Shown here: in pieces, positions 1 through 8,559 of the stretch
Layout of the letters: every line of letters starts with the position of its first letter
Numbering within the stretch: the stretch's first letter is position 1
Assembly: GCA_014584575.1 (NCBI GenBank)
Contig: JACTMP010000035.1
Coordinates: 3,994-67,993, forward strand
Length of the DNA stretch: 64,000 nucleotides
Reading direction: 5' to 3'
Origin: Chloroflexota bacterium
Lineage (GTDB): Bacteria > Chloroflexota > Anaerolineae > Promineifilales > Promineifilaceae
Made by a program: the position numbers and the translations under genes
Notes under the pieces: generated by a model
The model's database searches: none
Told to the model about the DNA's origin: nothing
The model's input: only the letters and a program-made list of their open reading frames with translations

Positions 1-75
1 CCCACCTTCGTGGGCTGGATTTCAGTCGGCGAAGGCCGACTTTGCCTTCTGTTGGTGCAGATTTATCTGCCGTAT
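1..75. repeat. Dispersed double-hairpin repeat, copy 1
   Basis: Two or three short palindromes in a row: CCCAC/GTGGG at the very start, GTCGGC...GCCGAC around 27-40, and GCAGATTTATCTGC around 58-71, joined by a linker ending CTGTTG. The same layout occurs at 39225-39325 and, partly inverted, at 59931-60065. The last palindrome varies between GCAGATTTATCTGC and GCGATTTCAATCGC while its shape is kept, which suggests selection for structure or a small mobile palindromic element. Confidence 0.55.
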
Positions 76-116
76 TTAAGGAATATGTAACTGCCCAAGT
101 AGGCGGCCTATCAGGT

Positions 117-145
117 TTGCGGGCCTGGCTGCCCTACCGGATAAT
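117..145 (+). promoter_or_regulatory. Putative sigma70-type promoter of the two-component operon
   Basis: TTGCGG (117-122), a 17-nt spacer, then GATAAT (140-145). The ATG of the histidine kinase gene lies only 8 nt after the -10 box and no Shine-Dalgarno sequence is visible, so the transcript would be essentially leaderless. Confidence 0.5.
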
Positions 146-153
146 TCCCGGCA

Positions 154-2247
154 ATGGTTGAACAAAGTCAAACCTGGCGGCATCAAGCCGATATATCGGG
201 ACTGCGTGTGCTGGTGATCGCCGCGATTGCTGCCTGCCTGCTCTTTGGCGTATGGGCGCTGTGGCAGTTCCCCCATTATGCCCAACAAATGCCGCCGCGC
301 ATTTTGCCCAACGGAAGCTGGACAACGCCGGCGGCGCTGGCTGCGTTATCCAGTTTGGGGTGGACGGTGGAGACCTATTTGTGGTGGCGGTTGGGGTTTA
401 TTTTGCTCACGGCCGTTTTCTACATTGGCCTGGGTCTGTTTGTTCTCCGGCGATGTCAGCGTGATCACTTTGGCCTGCTGCTTGCTTTGAGTCTGGTGCT
501 GTTTGGCGTCGGGTCAAACGATCTGCCCTTTGTGCTGGAGCAGTGGGGCTATTGGGGAGATCGGCTGGCATATGGGCTGGCAGCGCTGGCGTATGGACTG
601 CTGAATTTCCTGGTGTTTTTGTTTCCTGACGGCCGTTTTGTGCCCCGGCAGATGCGTTGGGTGGGTGCAGTCACCGGCTTATTCATCGTCTACGTCGGTT
701 TTTTGCAGCCGCAGCCCACACGACCACCGGCCCCCTACTTGTCGGTAATCAGCTTTTTTTTGCTTCTGTTGGGCGTACTCGGCCAGATTTACCGTTATCG
801 GGTGGTGGGAACGGCCGTGCAGCGCCAACAAATGAAATGGGTGTTATGGGCTATCGTGCTGAATCTGGTCTTTAAGCTACTGCTCAACTTCATCTACACC
901 AGCCCGGCAGTCAATGCTATCAATGGCCAGGGCATGTGGTACTCCCTGCTGCGCACCACCTCTTTAACCCTGGTCACCGCTACCATCCCCGTGGCGGTGA
1001 CATTTGCCATCTTGCGTTACCGGCTGTGGGATATTGACATCATCATCCGTAAAACCGCTGTCTACGGGATCATGATCGTCTGTGTCATCAGTTTATATGT
1101 GCTGGTTGTGGGGTATCTGGGGTTCTTGTTCCAGGTGGAAGGGGAAAACCTGGTTTTTTCCCTGGCCGCCGCCAGTCTGGTGGCTGTGCTGTTTACACCG
1201 CTCAAAAATTATGTGGAGCAGCAGATCAACCGCCTGTTTTTTGGGCAGCGTGACGAACCCTATCAACTGCTGACCCGCCTCAGCCAGCAGCTAGAATCGG
1301 CGCTAAACCCGGCAGCGGCGCTTTCGGTGACGGCCGAAACGGTGGCGCAGGCGCTCAAACTGCCCTATGTGGCGATTGTATTACAGCAAGGTGACGAGAT
1401 GCAGGCAACGGCCGTGTACGGTGTGCCCCAAAATGAAATCAGCCGCTATCCTCTGACGTATGCCGGGCAGATGATGGGGGAACTGCAAACAGCCTCTCGG
1501 TCGCCTAAAGAACCACTGACGCCTACCGACCAACGCCTGTTGGCCGATTTATCACACCAACTGGGGGCCGCCGCCCATGCCGTCTTGCTGACCACCACTC
1601 TGGAGCAGGCCCGCCTGCGGCTGGTGACAGAACGGGGTGAAGCCCGGCGGCAGTTGGGCAGCGATTTACACGATCGTGTGGGGCATCAACTGGTGAGCCT
1701 GACGCGCCAACTGGAACATGCCATGACCCTCATGCGCGACGATCAGGCACAGGCGCAATCACAACTTGCCGCCATCAACCAGCAATTGGCGGCGCTTACC
1801 AAACAGGTGCGTGGCCTGGCGCACCAGTTATACCCGCCGGAATTGGAACTGTTGGGGCTGGTGGGGGCGCTGCGTGAACGCGCCGAAACCCAGGTCAACT
1901 TGCACGTTTATCTGGATGCGCCCGAAAATTTGCCCCGTTTACCGGCGGAAATTGAAACGGCCGTTTACTACATCACTCTCGAAGCCCTGACCAACATCGA
2001 GAAACACGCCCAGGCCCAGACCTGTCATGTTCGCCTGAATTTATCGGCAGCTTCCCAGCCCTCCATTTTAGAATTGGATATTCTGGACAACGGGCGCGGT
2101 TTGGCGGAGCCTGCAACCAGTGGCCTGGGGCTGCTTTCCATGCAGGCACGGGCGGCGGAAGTGGGTGGCATTTGTGTGATTGGGGCACAGGCGGGTGGCG
2201 GCACGGCCGTGAACGCGCGTATCCCCTGCCCCATCCAGGTAAGGTAA
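154..2247 (+). CDS. Membrane sensor histidine kinase, NarL/DesK type (HisKA_3)
   Basis: Sensor kinase that should autophosphorylate on His and pass the phosphate to the response regulator encoded 3 bp downstream. The first ~355 residues hold about ten hydrophobic segments, an integral-membrane sensor of unknown ligand. Residues ~375-490 look like a GAF domain. The dimerisation/phosphoacceptor helix contains DLHDRVGHQLV with His506, the HisKA_3 signature of NarL-family kinases. The C-terminal ATPase shows the N box (NIEKHAQA), a G1 box (ILDNGRGL) and GLGLLSMQARA. The ATG at 154 is preferred because a -10 box sits 8 nt upstream. Six ACGGCCGT octamers lie in the gene. Class assignment is firm; the stimulus is unknown. 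Confidence 0.9.
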   Translation: MVEQSQTWRHQADISGLRVLVIAAIAACLLFGVWALWQFPHYAQQMPPRILPNGSWTTPAALAALSSLGWTVETYLWWRLGFILLTAVFYIGLGLFVLRRCQRDHFGLLLALSLVLFGVGSNDLPFVLEQWGYWGDRLAYGLAALAYGLLNFLVFLFPDGRFVPRQMRWVGAVTGLFIVYVGFLQPQPTRPPAPYLSVISFFLLLLGVLGQIYRYRVVGTAVQRQQMKWVLWAIVLNLVFKLLLNFIYTSPAVNAINGQGMWYSLLRTTSLTLVTATIPVAVTFAILRYRLWDIDIIIRKTAVYGIMIVCVISLYVLVVGYLGFLFQVEGENLVFSLAAASLVAVLFTPLKNYVEQQINRLFFGQRDEPYQLLTRLSQQLESALNPAAALSVTAETVAQALKLPYVAIVLQQGDEMQATAVYGVPQNEISRYPLTYAGQMMGELQTASRSPKEPLTPTDQRLLADLSHQLGAAAHAVLLTTTLEQARLRLVTERGEARRQLGSDLHDRVGHQLVSLTRQLEHAMTLMRDDQAQAQSQLAAINQQLAALTKQVRGLAHQLYPPELELLGLVGALRERAETQVNLHVYLDAPENLPRLPAEIETAVYYITLEALTNIEKHAQAQTCHVRLNLSAASQPSILELDILDNGRGLAEPATSGLGLLSMQARAAEVGGICVIGAQAGGGTAVNARIPCPIQVR

Positions 2248-2250
2248 ATA

Positions 2251-2928
2251 ATGGACATGGACACCATTCGTATCCTCATCGCCGACGATCAGGCCATTAC
2301 CCGCAGCGGTCTGAAAATGCTGTTAACGGCCGTAGCAAATCTGGAAATTGTGGGTGAAGCTCGCCACGGCAAAGAAGCTGTTGAATTGGCAGCTTCCTTG
2401 CAGCCTGACGTCATCTTGATGGATTTGCGGATGCCCGGTTTGAACGGCATCGAAGCCACCCGTCTCATTCACCGCACCAGCCCACACATCGGCATTTTAA
2501 TCCTCACCGTCTTTGAGGATGACACCTCCGTCTTCCCCGCCATCCGCGCCGGGGCGCGAGGTTATCTGCTCAAAGACACGGAACAGGATGAACTGCTGCG
2601 CGCCATTCACACGGTTGCTAATGGCGGCGCTATTTTCAGCCCTGGCATCGCCCAGAAAGTGCTGGGGTACCTGACAATGCCACCACCACCGGCAATGGCC
2701 CATGTGTCCGTCACCATCTTTGACGAGCTAACCCCACGCGAGCGTGAAATCCTGGAGTTGATCGCCCAGGGCAAAACAAACACCGAGATCGCTGCCAGCC
2801 TGAACCTGAGTCCCAAAACGGTGAGCAACTACATTGCCAATGTTTTACTCAAGGTTCAAACCACCGACCGGGCCAAATTAATGTTGATGGCGATTGAAGC
2901 GGGGATGGGCCAAAAGACAAAAGGTTGA
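2251..2928 (+). CDS. Response regulator, NarL/FixJ family (REC + LuxR HTH)
   Basis: Partner of the upstream kinase, starting 3 bp after its stop codon, so the two are cotranscribed and probably translationally coupled. Residues ~5-120 form a receiver domain with the acidic pair in IADDQ, the phosphoacceptor Asp58 in VILMDLRMPG and the conserved Lys in LLKD. Residues ~158-220 form a LuxR-type helix-turn-helix beginning LTPREREILELIAQGKTN and containing LSPKTVSNYIANVL. The length (225 aa) is normal for the family. Such proteins bind DNA as dimers when phosphorylated. Targets cannot be told from the sequence. Confidence 0.93.
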   Translation: MDMDTIRILIADDQAITRSGLKMLLTAVANLEIVGEARHGKEAVELAASLQPDVILMDLRMPGLNGIEATRLIHRTSPHIGILILTVFEDDTSVFPAIRAGARGYLLKDTEQDELLRAIHTVANGGAIFSPGIAQKVLGYLTMPPPPAMAHVSVTIFDELTPREREILELIAQGKTNTEIAASLNLSPKTVSNYIANVLLKVQTTDRAKLMLMAIEAGMGQKTKG

Positions 2929-2930
2929 AC

Positions 2931-2960
2931 CTGCCACTTGCCACCTGCCACCTGCCACCA
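2931..2960. repeat. Heptamer repeat, CCACCTG/TGCCACC type
   Basis: Four near-perfect 7-bp units of (TGCCACC) just before the ABC ATPase gene. The same unit recurs before tex (~42410-42440) and around 39995-40005. Confidence 0.6.
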
Positions 2961-2974
2961 TATGATTGCCACCT

Positions 2975-4057
<1,083 letters not shown>

Positions 4058-4101
4058 GTATGACCTGTGGTGAGAAGGCAGTTAAATTACTTACGTACCG
4101 G

Positions 4102-4131
4102 TTGTTGCTATCTTGCCCCCGTGCGTATAAT
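4102..4131 (+). promoter_or_regulatory. Putative promoter upstream of the site-2 protease gene
   Basis: TTGTTG (4102-4107), 18-nt spacer, perfect TATAAT (4126-4131). The AGACCC palindrome at 4156-4188 lies in the leader between it and the ATG at 4211. Confidence 0.5.
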
Positions 4132-4155
4132 CTCTGTCAGGAATAGTAGGATTGA

Positions 4156-4188
4156 AGACCCTAGGGGTTTTTGAAACCCTTAGGGTCT
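4156..4188. repeat. AGAC...GTCT palindrome (AGACCCTA variant)
   Basis: A 33-bp hairpin: AGACCCTAGGGGTTT, 3-nt loop TTG, AAACCCTTAGGGTCT, with one mismatch in the 15-bp stem. A near-identical copy is at 22577-22612. It lies after the predicted promoter and before the protease ATG, so it would be in the transcribed leader rather than act as a simple terminator. Confidence 0.75.
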
Positions 4189-4210
4189 GTATCGTCAAGG
4201 TGAAATCACT

Positions 4211-5278
4211 ATGTCTTCATCATTTTTATGGGCCGTAGGCGCGTTTTTTATCGTCCTCACGCCCATCATTCTCGTGCATGAATTAGGCCATTTTTGGGCT
4301 GCCCGCATTTGCAAAATTCGGGTAGAAGAATTTGGCCTCGGTTTTCCGCCCCGCGCCATCAAGCTGTTTGAGCGCGGCGGCACGCTGTACACGCTGAACT
4401 GGATTCCGTTAGGCGGTTTTGTGCGCCCGGCGGGCGAAGATGACCCCAACATACCCGGCGGTCTGGCCTCCGCGTCTAAAAAAGCCCGCCTGTTTGTGTT
4501 ATCGGCCGGATCTGCTGCTAACTTTATCTTTGCCCTGCTCATCTTCTTTGTGGCCTACATGGTGGGTTCGCCGGCAGTGGAAATCAGCGATGTGAATCCC
4601 GGCTCCCCGGCCGAAAGAGGCGGTTTGTTGATCGGTGACATCATTCTGGAAGTGAATGAGCATCGCGCCGAAAACTCCAGTGTGATCATCAGTGAAGTCA
4701 ATGGCAATCTGGGCGAGGAGGTCGCTTTTCTGGTGCAGCGCGGTAATGAACAGATACCACTGGTAATTGTGCCCCGCCGCCAGGGTGAATATGATCCGGC
4801 CGTGGAAGGACCAATTGGCGTCGGCCTGCGCTTTTCCTCTACCGGCAACCGGCTGATGCGGACGCCGCTGGAAGCAGCGCAAAAGTCAGCCTCCTCCGTG
4901 TGGCAAATTATGTACCTGACGGTAAACGTGCCGTCCATGTTGATCAATGGCGAGATCACGGCGCAGGAGGCGCGCCCGGTGAGTGTGGTGGGCATCAGCC
5001 AGATCGCCGGCGAAGCGGCCGAAACCTCGGTTAATAACAACACCTGGTTCCCCATTTTGAACATGATGGCCTTCATCAGCGTGGCGCTTGGTTTTACCAA
5101 TTTGCTGCCTATTCCGGCGCTGGATGGCGGCCGTATCCTGTTTGTGTTGATCGAAGCGGTACGCGGCCGGCGCATTGAGCCGGAGCGTGAAGGTACGGTG
5201 CATCTGGTAGGTATGCTGCTGCTGCTGGGGCTGATGGTGTTGTTGATCGTGCAAGATATTGTGAATCCGATTTTTTAG
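4211..5278 (+). CDS. rseP: RIP metalloprotease, RseP/site-2 protease (M50)
   Basis: Intramembrane zinc protease that cuts membrane-bound anti-sigma factors or signal-peptide remnants. The first membrane segment carries HELGH (His23, Glu24, His27). A PDZ domain occupies ~residues 120-200 (GSPAERGGLLIGDIILEVN). The third zinc ligand is in LDGGR near residue 305, followed by a last hydrophobic helix. At 355 residues it has one PDZ domain, as in Gram-positive and Chloroflexota forms, not two as in E. coli RseP. The start has an AAGGTG ribosome-binding site 8 nt upstream. No sigma/anti-sigma pair is adjacent, so its substrate is unknown. Confidence 0.9.
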   Translation: MSSSFLWAVGAFFIVLTPIILVHELGHFWAARICKIRVEEFGLGFPPRAIKLFERGGTLYTLNWIPLGGFVRPAGEDDPNIPGGLASASKKARLFVLSAGSAANFIFALLIFFVAYMVGSPAVEISDVNPGSPAERGGLLIGDIILEVNEHRAENSSVIISEVNGNLGEEVAFLVQRGNEQIPLVIVPRRQGEYDPAVEGPIGVGLRFSSTGNRLMRTPLEAAQKSASSVWQIMYLTVNVPSMLINGEITAQEARPVSVVGISQIAGEAAETSVNNNTWFPILNMMAFISVALGFTNLLPIPALDGGRILFVLIEAVRGRRIEPEREGTVHLVGMLLLLGLMVLLIVQDIVNPIF

Positions 5279-5281
5279 GAA

Positions 5282-5337
5282 GAGATTGAGAGATCAGGAG
5301 ATTGAGAGTTTTCCCAATCTCCTGATCTCTCAATCTC
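5282..5337. terminator. Strong hairpin between rseP and the HEAT-repeat gene
   Basis: Perfect 23-bp inverted repeat (5282-5304 with 5315-5337), loop of 10 nt, built of GAGATTG/GAGATC units. It belongs to the GAGATTG spacer family found after many genes here. A run of T precedes rather than follows it, so termination is inferred from the stem strength only. Confidence 0.6.
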
Positions 5338-5365
5338 CCAATCTCCTCTTCCCCATTGAGGACGT

Positions 5366-6328
5366 ATGAAAAGTGAAGAACAGTTACCCTTTGCCAGCGT
5401 GTTAGACGCGCTGTTTACCAGAGACCCCTTGCCCATTCATCTGCTGCACCGGCTGTCTGACATGACGGCCGAGGAGATGAGCGCGTTTCAGGCCGGGTGG
5501 ACGGCCGTACCCACTCCCCGCCGCCGTGTCATGATCCGCCATCTGGCCGACCTGACCGAGGATAATTATGTGGTTGATTTTGAGCCGGTCTTTCGGAATT
5601 GCCTGGATGACCCGGATGAGCAAGTGCGGGTAGCGGCGCTGGATGGCATCTGGGATGCCACCGATATACGACTGATCCCCCCCATCATCAACCTGATGCA
5701 AACCGACCCGGCAGTGGATGTGCGCGTGGCGGCAGCGGCGGCGCTTTCTCATTTTGTGATGCTGGTGGAATGGGGGCAGTTGCCAGAACGGTTTGCGCCG
5801 CCAATGGTGGCGGCTTTGTTAGCGGCGTATGATCAGATGGACACGGCCGTGCCCATCCGCCGCGCCGCCCTGGAAGCATTAGGGGCTGCCAACCATCCCC
5901 GCGTGGCCGACCTGATCCAGGATGCGTATGACAGCGGTGATGACGGGCTGCAAGTCAGCGCGGTATTTGCTATGGGGGCCAGCGCCGACAAACGCTGGCT
6001 GACGGCCGTCTTGGGCGAGATGGACAGCCCCGACCCGGAAATGCGCGCCGAAGCCGCCCGCGCCAGCGGCCAGCTTGGCAGCAGCGACGCCGTCAGCCAT
6101 CTGGAACGGCTGATTGCCGACGAAGACATTGAAGTGCAGTTGGCCGCCATTGAAGCATTAGGGCGCATTGGCGGTGATATGGCCCATAACCTGCTGCTGC
6201 GCCTGGCCGAAGAAGAAGAGGACGACGAACTGCTAGACGCCATAGACGAAGCCCTGGAAGAACTCTCCATGTTTGCCGGTGAATTTAAGTTCCTCGATTA
6301 TGACGAAGGTGAAGATGAGAATCCGTGA
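5366..6328 (+). CDS. HEAT-repeat protein
   Basis: A 320-residue all-helical protein made of HEAT/PBS-lyase-type repeats, each beginning with a phrase such as DPDEQVRVAALDGIWDA or DPEMRAEAARASGQLG at ~32-residue spacing from ~residue 80 to 300. Such proteins are scaffolds for protein-protein contact and some assist phycobilin lyases; nothing here points to a bilin role. The first ~75 residues are different and acidic, and the C-terminus is strongly acidic (EEEEDDELLDAIDEALEEL). No signal peptide or membrane segment, so it is cytoplasmic. GAGGACGT precedes the ATG as a weak ribosome-binding site. Confidence 0.8.
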   Translation: MKSEEQLPFASVLDALFTRDPLPIHLLHRLSDMTAEEMSAFQAGWTAVPTPRRRVMIRHLADLTEDNYVVDFEPVFRNCLDDPDEQVRVAALDGIWDATDIRLIPPIINLMQTDPAVDVRVAAAAALSHFVMLVEWGQLPERFAPPMVAALLAAYDQMDTAVPIRRAALEALGAANHPRVADLIQDAYDSGDDGLQVSAVFAMGASADKRWLTAVLGEMDSPDPEMRAEAARASGQLGSSDAVSHLERLIADEDIEVQLAAIEALGRIGGDMAHNLLLRLAEEEEDDELLDAIDEALEELSMFAGEFKFLDYDEGEDENP

Positions 6329-6372
6329 TGCGTGATGCGTGACTCGTGAAAGGTCACGCATCACGCATCACG
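6324..6372. repeat. GCGTGAT heptamer hairpin, copy 1
   Basis: Three GCGTGAT/CGTGATG units (6324-6342) face their exact reverse complement (6354-6372) across an 11-nt loop. The same arms recur at 19283-19339, and three units occur inside the coding region at about 34225-34245. It can act as a terminator for the HEAT gene. Confidence 0.8.
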
Positions 6373-6385
6373 CATCACACAGCAC

Positions 6386-7309
6386 GTGGCCGACATCCTC
6401 ACCGTTATCACCCAAAACATCCTGCCCATCTTTGTGGTGGCGGGTTTTGGTTATGCTTTGCAGCGCTGGAAGCGGCTGGATAAACAGGCGCTTTCCAGTG
6501 TGGTGCTAAATGTTTTTAGCCCCTGCCTGGCCTTTTCGGCGCTGGTCAATTCGCAGTTATCGGCGCAGGATTTGGGGCAGATGGCGCTGTTTACCATCGT
6601 CTCCATTCTGCTCATGGGCGTCATTGGGCTGGCAGCGGCGAAATTGCTACGGCTGCCCCGGCGGGAAACGGCCGCACTCCTCCTCCTGATCATGTTTGTC
6701 AACGGCGGCAATTATGGCATGACGCTCAACCAGCTTCGTTTTGGCACGGACGGGCTGGCGCGGGCTGTTGTTTACTTTCTAACCTCCTCGATGCTGGTGT
6801 ACACGTTGGGCATTTTCATCGCCTCGTCCGGGCAGCTATCCTTGCGGCGGGCGGCGCGGCAGTTGTTTACCTTCCCGGCGGTATATGCAGCCATCGCCGC
6901 CATTGTGGTCTTTCACTGGCAGTTGCCGGTGCCCGCGCCGCTGATGCGCGCCATTGAGATTGCCGGGGCAGGCGCCATTCCGCTGCTGTTGGTGGTGTTG
7001 GGGATGCAGATCGCCGATTTGCGCCAGGTGACTGATGGACGGCCGTCGCCCCGTCTGGCAATCCCGGCCATTTCGCTACGGCTGCTGGTGGGGCCGCTGG
7101 TGGGGGTGTTGGTGGCCGGCTGGTTGGGGCTGACCGGGCTGAACCGCTCGGTGGCCATCATCGAGGCCAGCACACCCTCGGCCGTGTTAATCATTGTCCT
7201 GGCAACGGAATTTCGGCTCGTACCCGCAGCCGTTGCTGTCCTGGTGGTGGTGAGCACATTGATCAGTCCCTTCACGATTGCCGCGGTGATTACGTTCTTG
7301 GGGTTGTAA
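6386..7309 (+). CDS. AEC-family transporter (auxin efflux carrier type)
   Basis: Integral membrane protein of 307 residues with about ten hydrophobic segments in the two-block layout of the AEC family, whose bacterial members export malonate, malate or other small organic anions or amino acids. Family features seen are an N-terminal NILPIFVVAGFGYAL segment, the NGGNYGM loop in the first half, and GAIPLLLVVLGMQI plus ASTPSAVLIIVLATEF in the second. It starts with GTG at 6386; no strong ribosome-binding site is visible because the heptamer repeat ends directly upstream. Nothing nearby points to a substrate. Confidence 0.85.
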   Translation: MADILTVITQNILPIFVVAGFGYALQRWKRLDKQALSSVVLNVFSPCLAFSALVNSQLSAQDLGQMALFTIVSILLMGVIGLAAAKLLRLPRRETAALLLLIMFVNGGNYGMTLNQLRFGTDGLARAVVYFLTSSMLVYTLGIFIASSGQLSLRRAARQLFTFPAVYAAIAAIVVFHWQLPVPAPLMRAIEIAGAGAIPLLLVVLGMQIADLRQVTDGRPSPRLAIPAISLRLLVGPLVGVLVAGWLGLTGLNRSVAIIEASTPSAVLIIVLATEFRLVPAAVAVLVVVSTLISPFTIAAVITFLGL

Positions 7310-7352
7310 TTGAAGCGCCAATTAGCCAGTTACCCAATTACCCAATTACCTC

Positions 7353-7358
7353 TAAAAT
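7353..7358 (+). promoter_or_regulatory. Putative -10 box of the MA-type peptidase gene (leaderless)
   Basis: TAAAAT ends 7 nt before the ATG at 7366 and no Shine-Dalgarno sequence is present. A convincing -35 box is lacking (TTACCC at the 17-nt spacing). Confidence 0.35.
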
Positions 7359-7365
7359 ACCTGGC

Positions 7366-8508
7366 ATGAGATGGTTCATTGCAGGTTTGCTGGTTTGGGC
7401 TGGACTGGTGATACAGGGCGGTCAATTTGAAAGCGAAACGGCCGTGACCTTTGGCCAGCGCATCGTTTTTACGCTCACGGCCGTGACCGATGAACTGCCA
7501 ACGGCCGTAACCCTGACCATCCACCCCGCCAACCAGGATGCCCAAACAATGCCCTTACACCCGCAAACATTAGATGATGGCCGGTGGCAGGCGCAATTTG
7601 CGCTGGAACCACAGGTCTGGGGGCTATCCCCTTTTACGACCATTGATTATGAATGGACGGTCGCCATTGACGGCCGTGAACCCATCATCGTCCCCCGGCA
7701 AACGGTGACGTACCAGGATGACCGTTTTGCCTGGAAGAAGATCGAGCAGCCGTTGGGGGGTACGGCCGTGAGCATCTTCTGGTCGGGCGCATCAGACAAA
7801 CCGGGGCGGGACGCTTTTGCCATCACCCAACAGACGGTAGCCACGTTACAAAACATTCTGCCGCTGCCCGCGGCGGCGCTGCCCATTTTTTTATATCCAT
7901 CCACCGCCGATTTACGGGCGGCGCTACGGCTGAATGGGCATGATTGGGTAGCCGGGCATACGGATCCGGCGTTAGGGGTGGTGCTGGTGACGGCCGTGAA
8001 TGACAAAACCGCCGCCGCTGATCTGCGCGCCCCCCTACCCCACGAAATCGCTCACGTCTGGTTATACCAGGCCGCCGGCGCACAGTACGAGACCATTCCC
8101 TACTGGTTCAGAGAGGGGTTGGCCGTGTGGCTGGCGGGGGAACAAACGGTTGAGACAACGGCCGTGCCCCTGCCATTAGCAGAATTGTGCAGAGCAGAAC
8201 CACCAACCAACACGGAAACGGCCGCCGCCCAAAGTGGGGCGTTGGTGCAATTTGTGGATGAGCGGTACGGCCGTGCGACACTGGCAGCGTTGGCAAAAGC
8301 ATTTGTGGCAGGGGCGGATTGTGACACGGCCGTGTCTACCGCTTTGGGTGTTTCACTGGCCGAACTGGAAAACGCCTGGTTACACAACAGCCAATCGCCG
8401 CCGACGGCCGTGCGCTTTTGGCAGCAAAACGGGGTGTGGCTGTTATTGTTGGTTGGTGGGTTTTTGTTGATGGGGCTACTGCTGGTGCGGCCGGGGAGAG
8501 GAGATTAG
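7366..8508 (+). CDS. Membrane-anchored peptidase MA-like metallopeptidase
   Basis: Predicted extracytoplasmic zinc peptidase. A signal peptide/anchor covers residues 1-20, a beta-rich domain follows (~20-140), and the gluzincin-like catalytic part shows HEIAH (His226, Glu227, His230) and a second-helix Glu250 in WFREGLAVW, the layout of the peptidase MA family. A single hydrophobic helix (VWLLLLVGGFLLMGLLL) ends the protein, so it is anchored at both ends or re-anchored after cleavage. Ten ACGGCCGT octamers fall in this 1,143-bp gene, the densest stretch in the window, many read as Thr-Ala-Val. The natural substrate is unknown. Confidence 0.78.
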   Translation: MRWFIAGLLVWAGLVIQGGQFESETAVTFGQRIVFTLTAVTDELPTAVTLTIHPANQDAQTMPLHPQTLDDGRWQAQFALEPQVWGLSPFTTIDYEWTVAIDGREPIIVPRQTVTYQDDRFAWKKIEQPLGGTAVSIFWSGASDKPGRDAFAITQQTVATLQNILPLPAAALPIFLYPSTADLRAALRLNGHDWVAGHTDPALGVVLVTAVNDKTAAADLRAPLPHEIAHVWLYQAAGAQYETIPYWFREGLAVWLAGEQTVETTAVPLPLAELCRAEPPTNTETAAAQSGALVQFVDERYGRATLAALAKAFVAGADCDTAVSTALGVSLAELENAWLHNSQSPPTAVRFWQQNGVWLLLLVGGFLLMGLLLVRPGRGD

Positions 8509-8510
8509 GA

Positions 8511-8559
8511 GATTGGGAGATTAAGAGATTGACAGACACAATCTCTTAATCTCCCAATC
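8511..8559. terminator. GAGATTG-type hairpin between convergent genes
   Basis: Perfect 20-bp stem (8511-8530 with 8540-8559) and 9-nt loop, between the convergent peptidase and murE-like genes. It would serve as a bidirectional terminator. Confidence 0.7.
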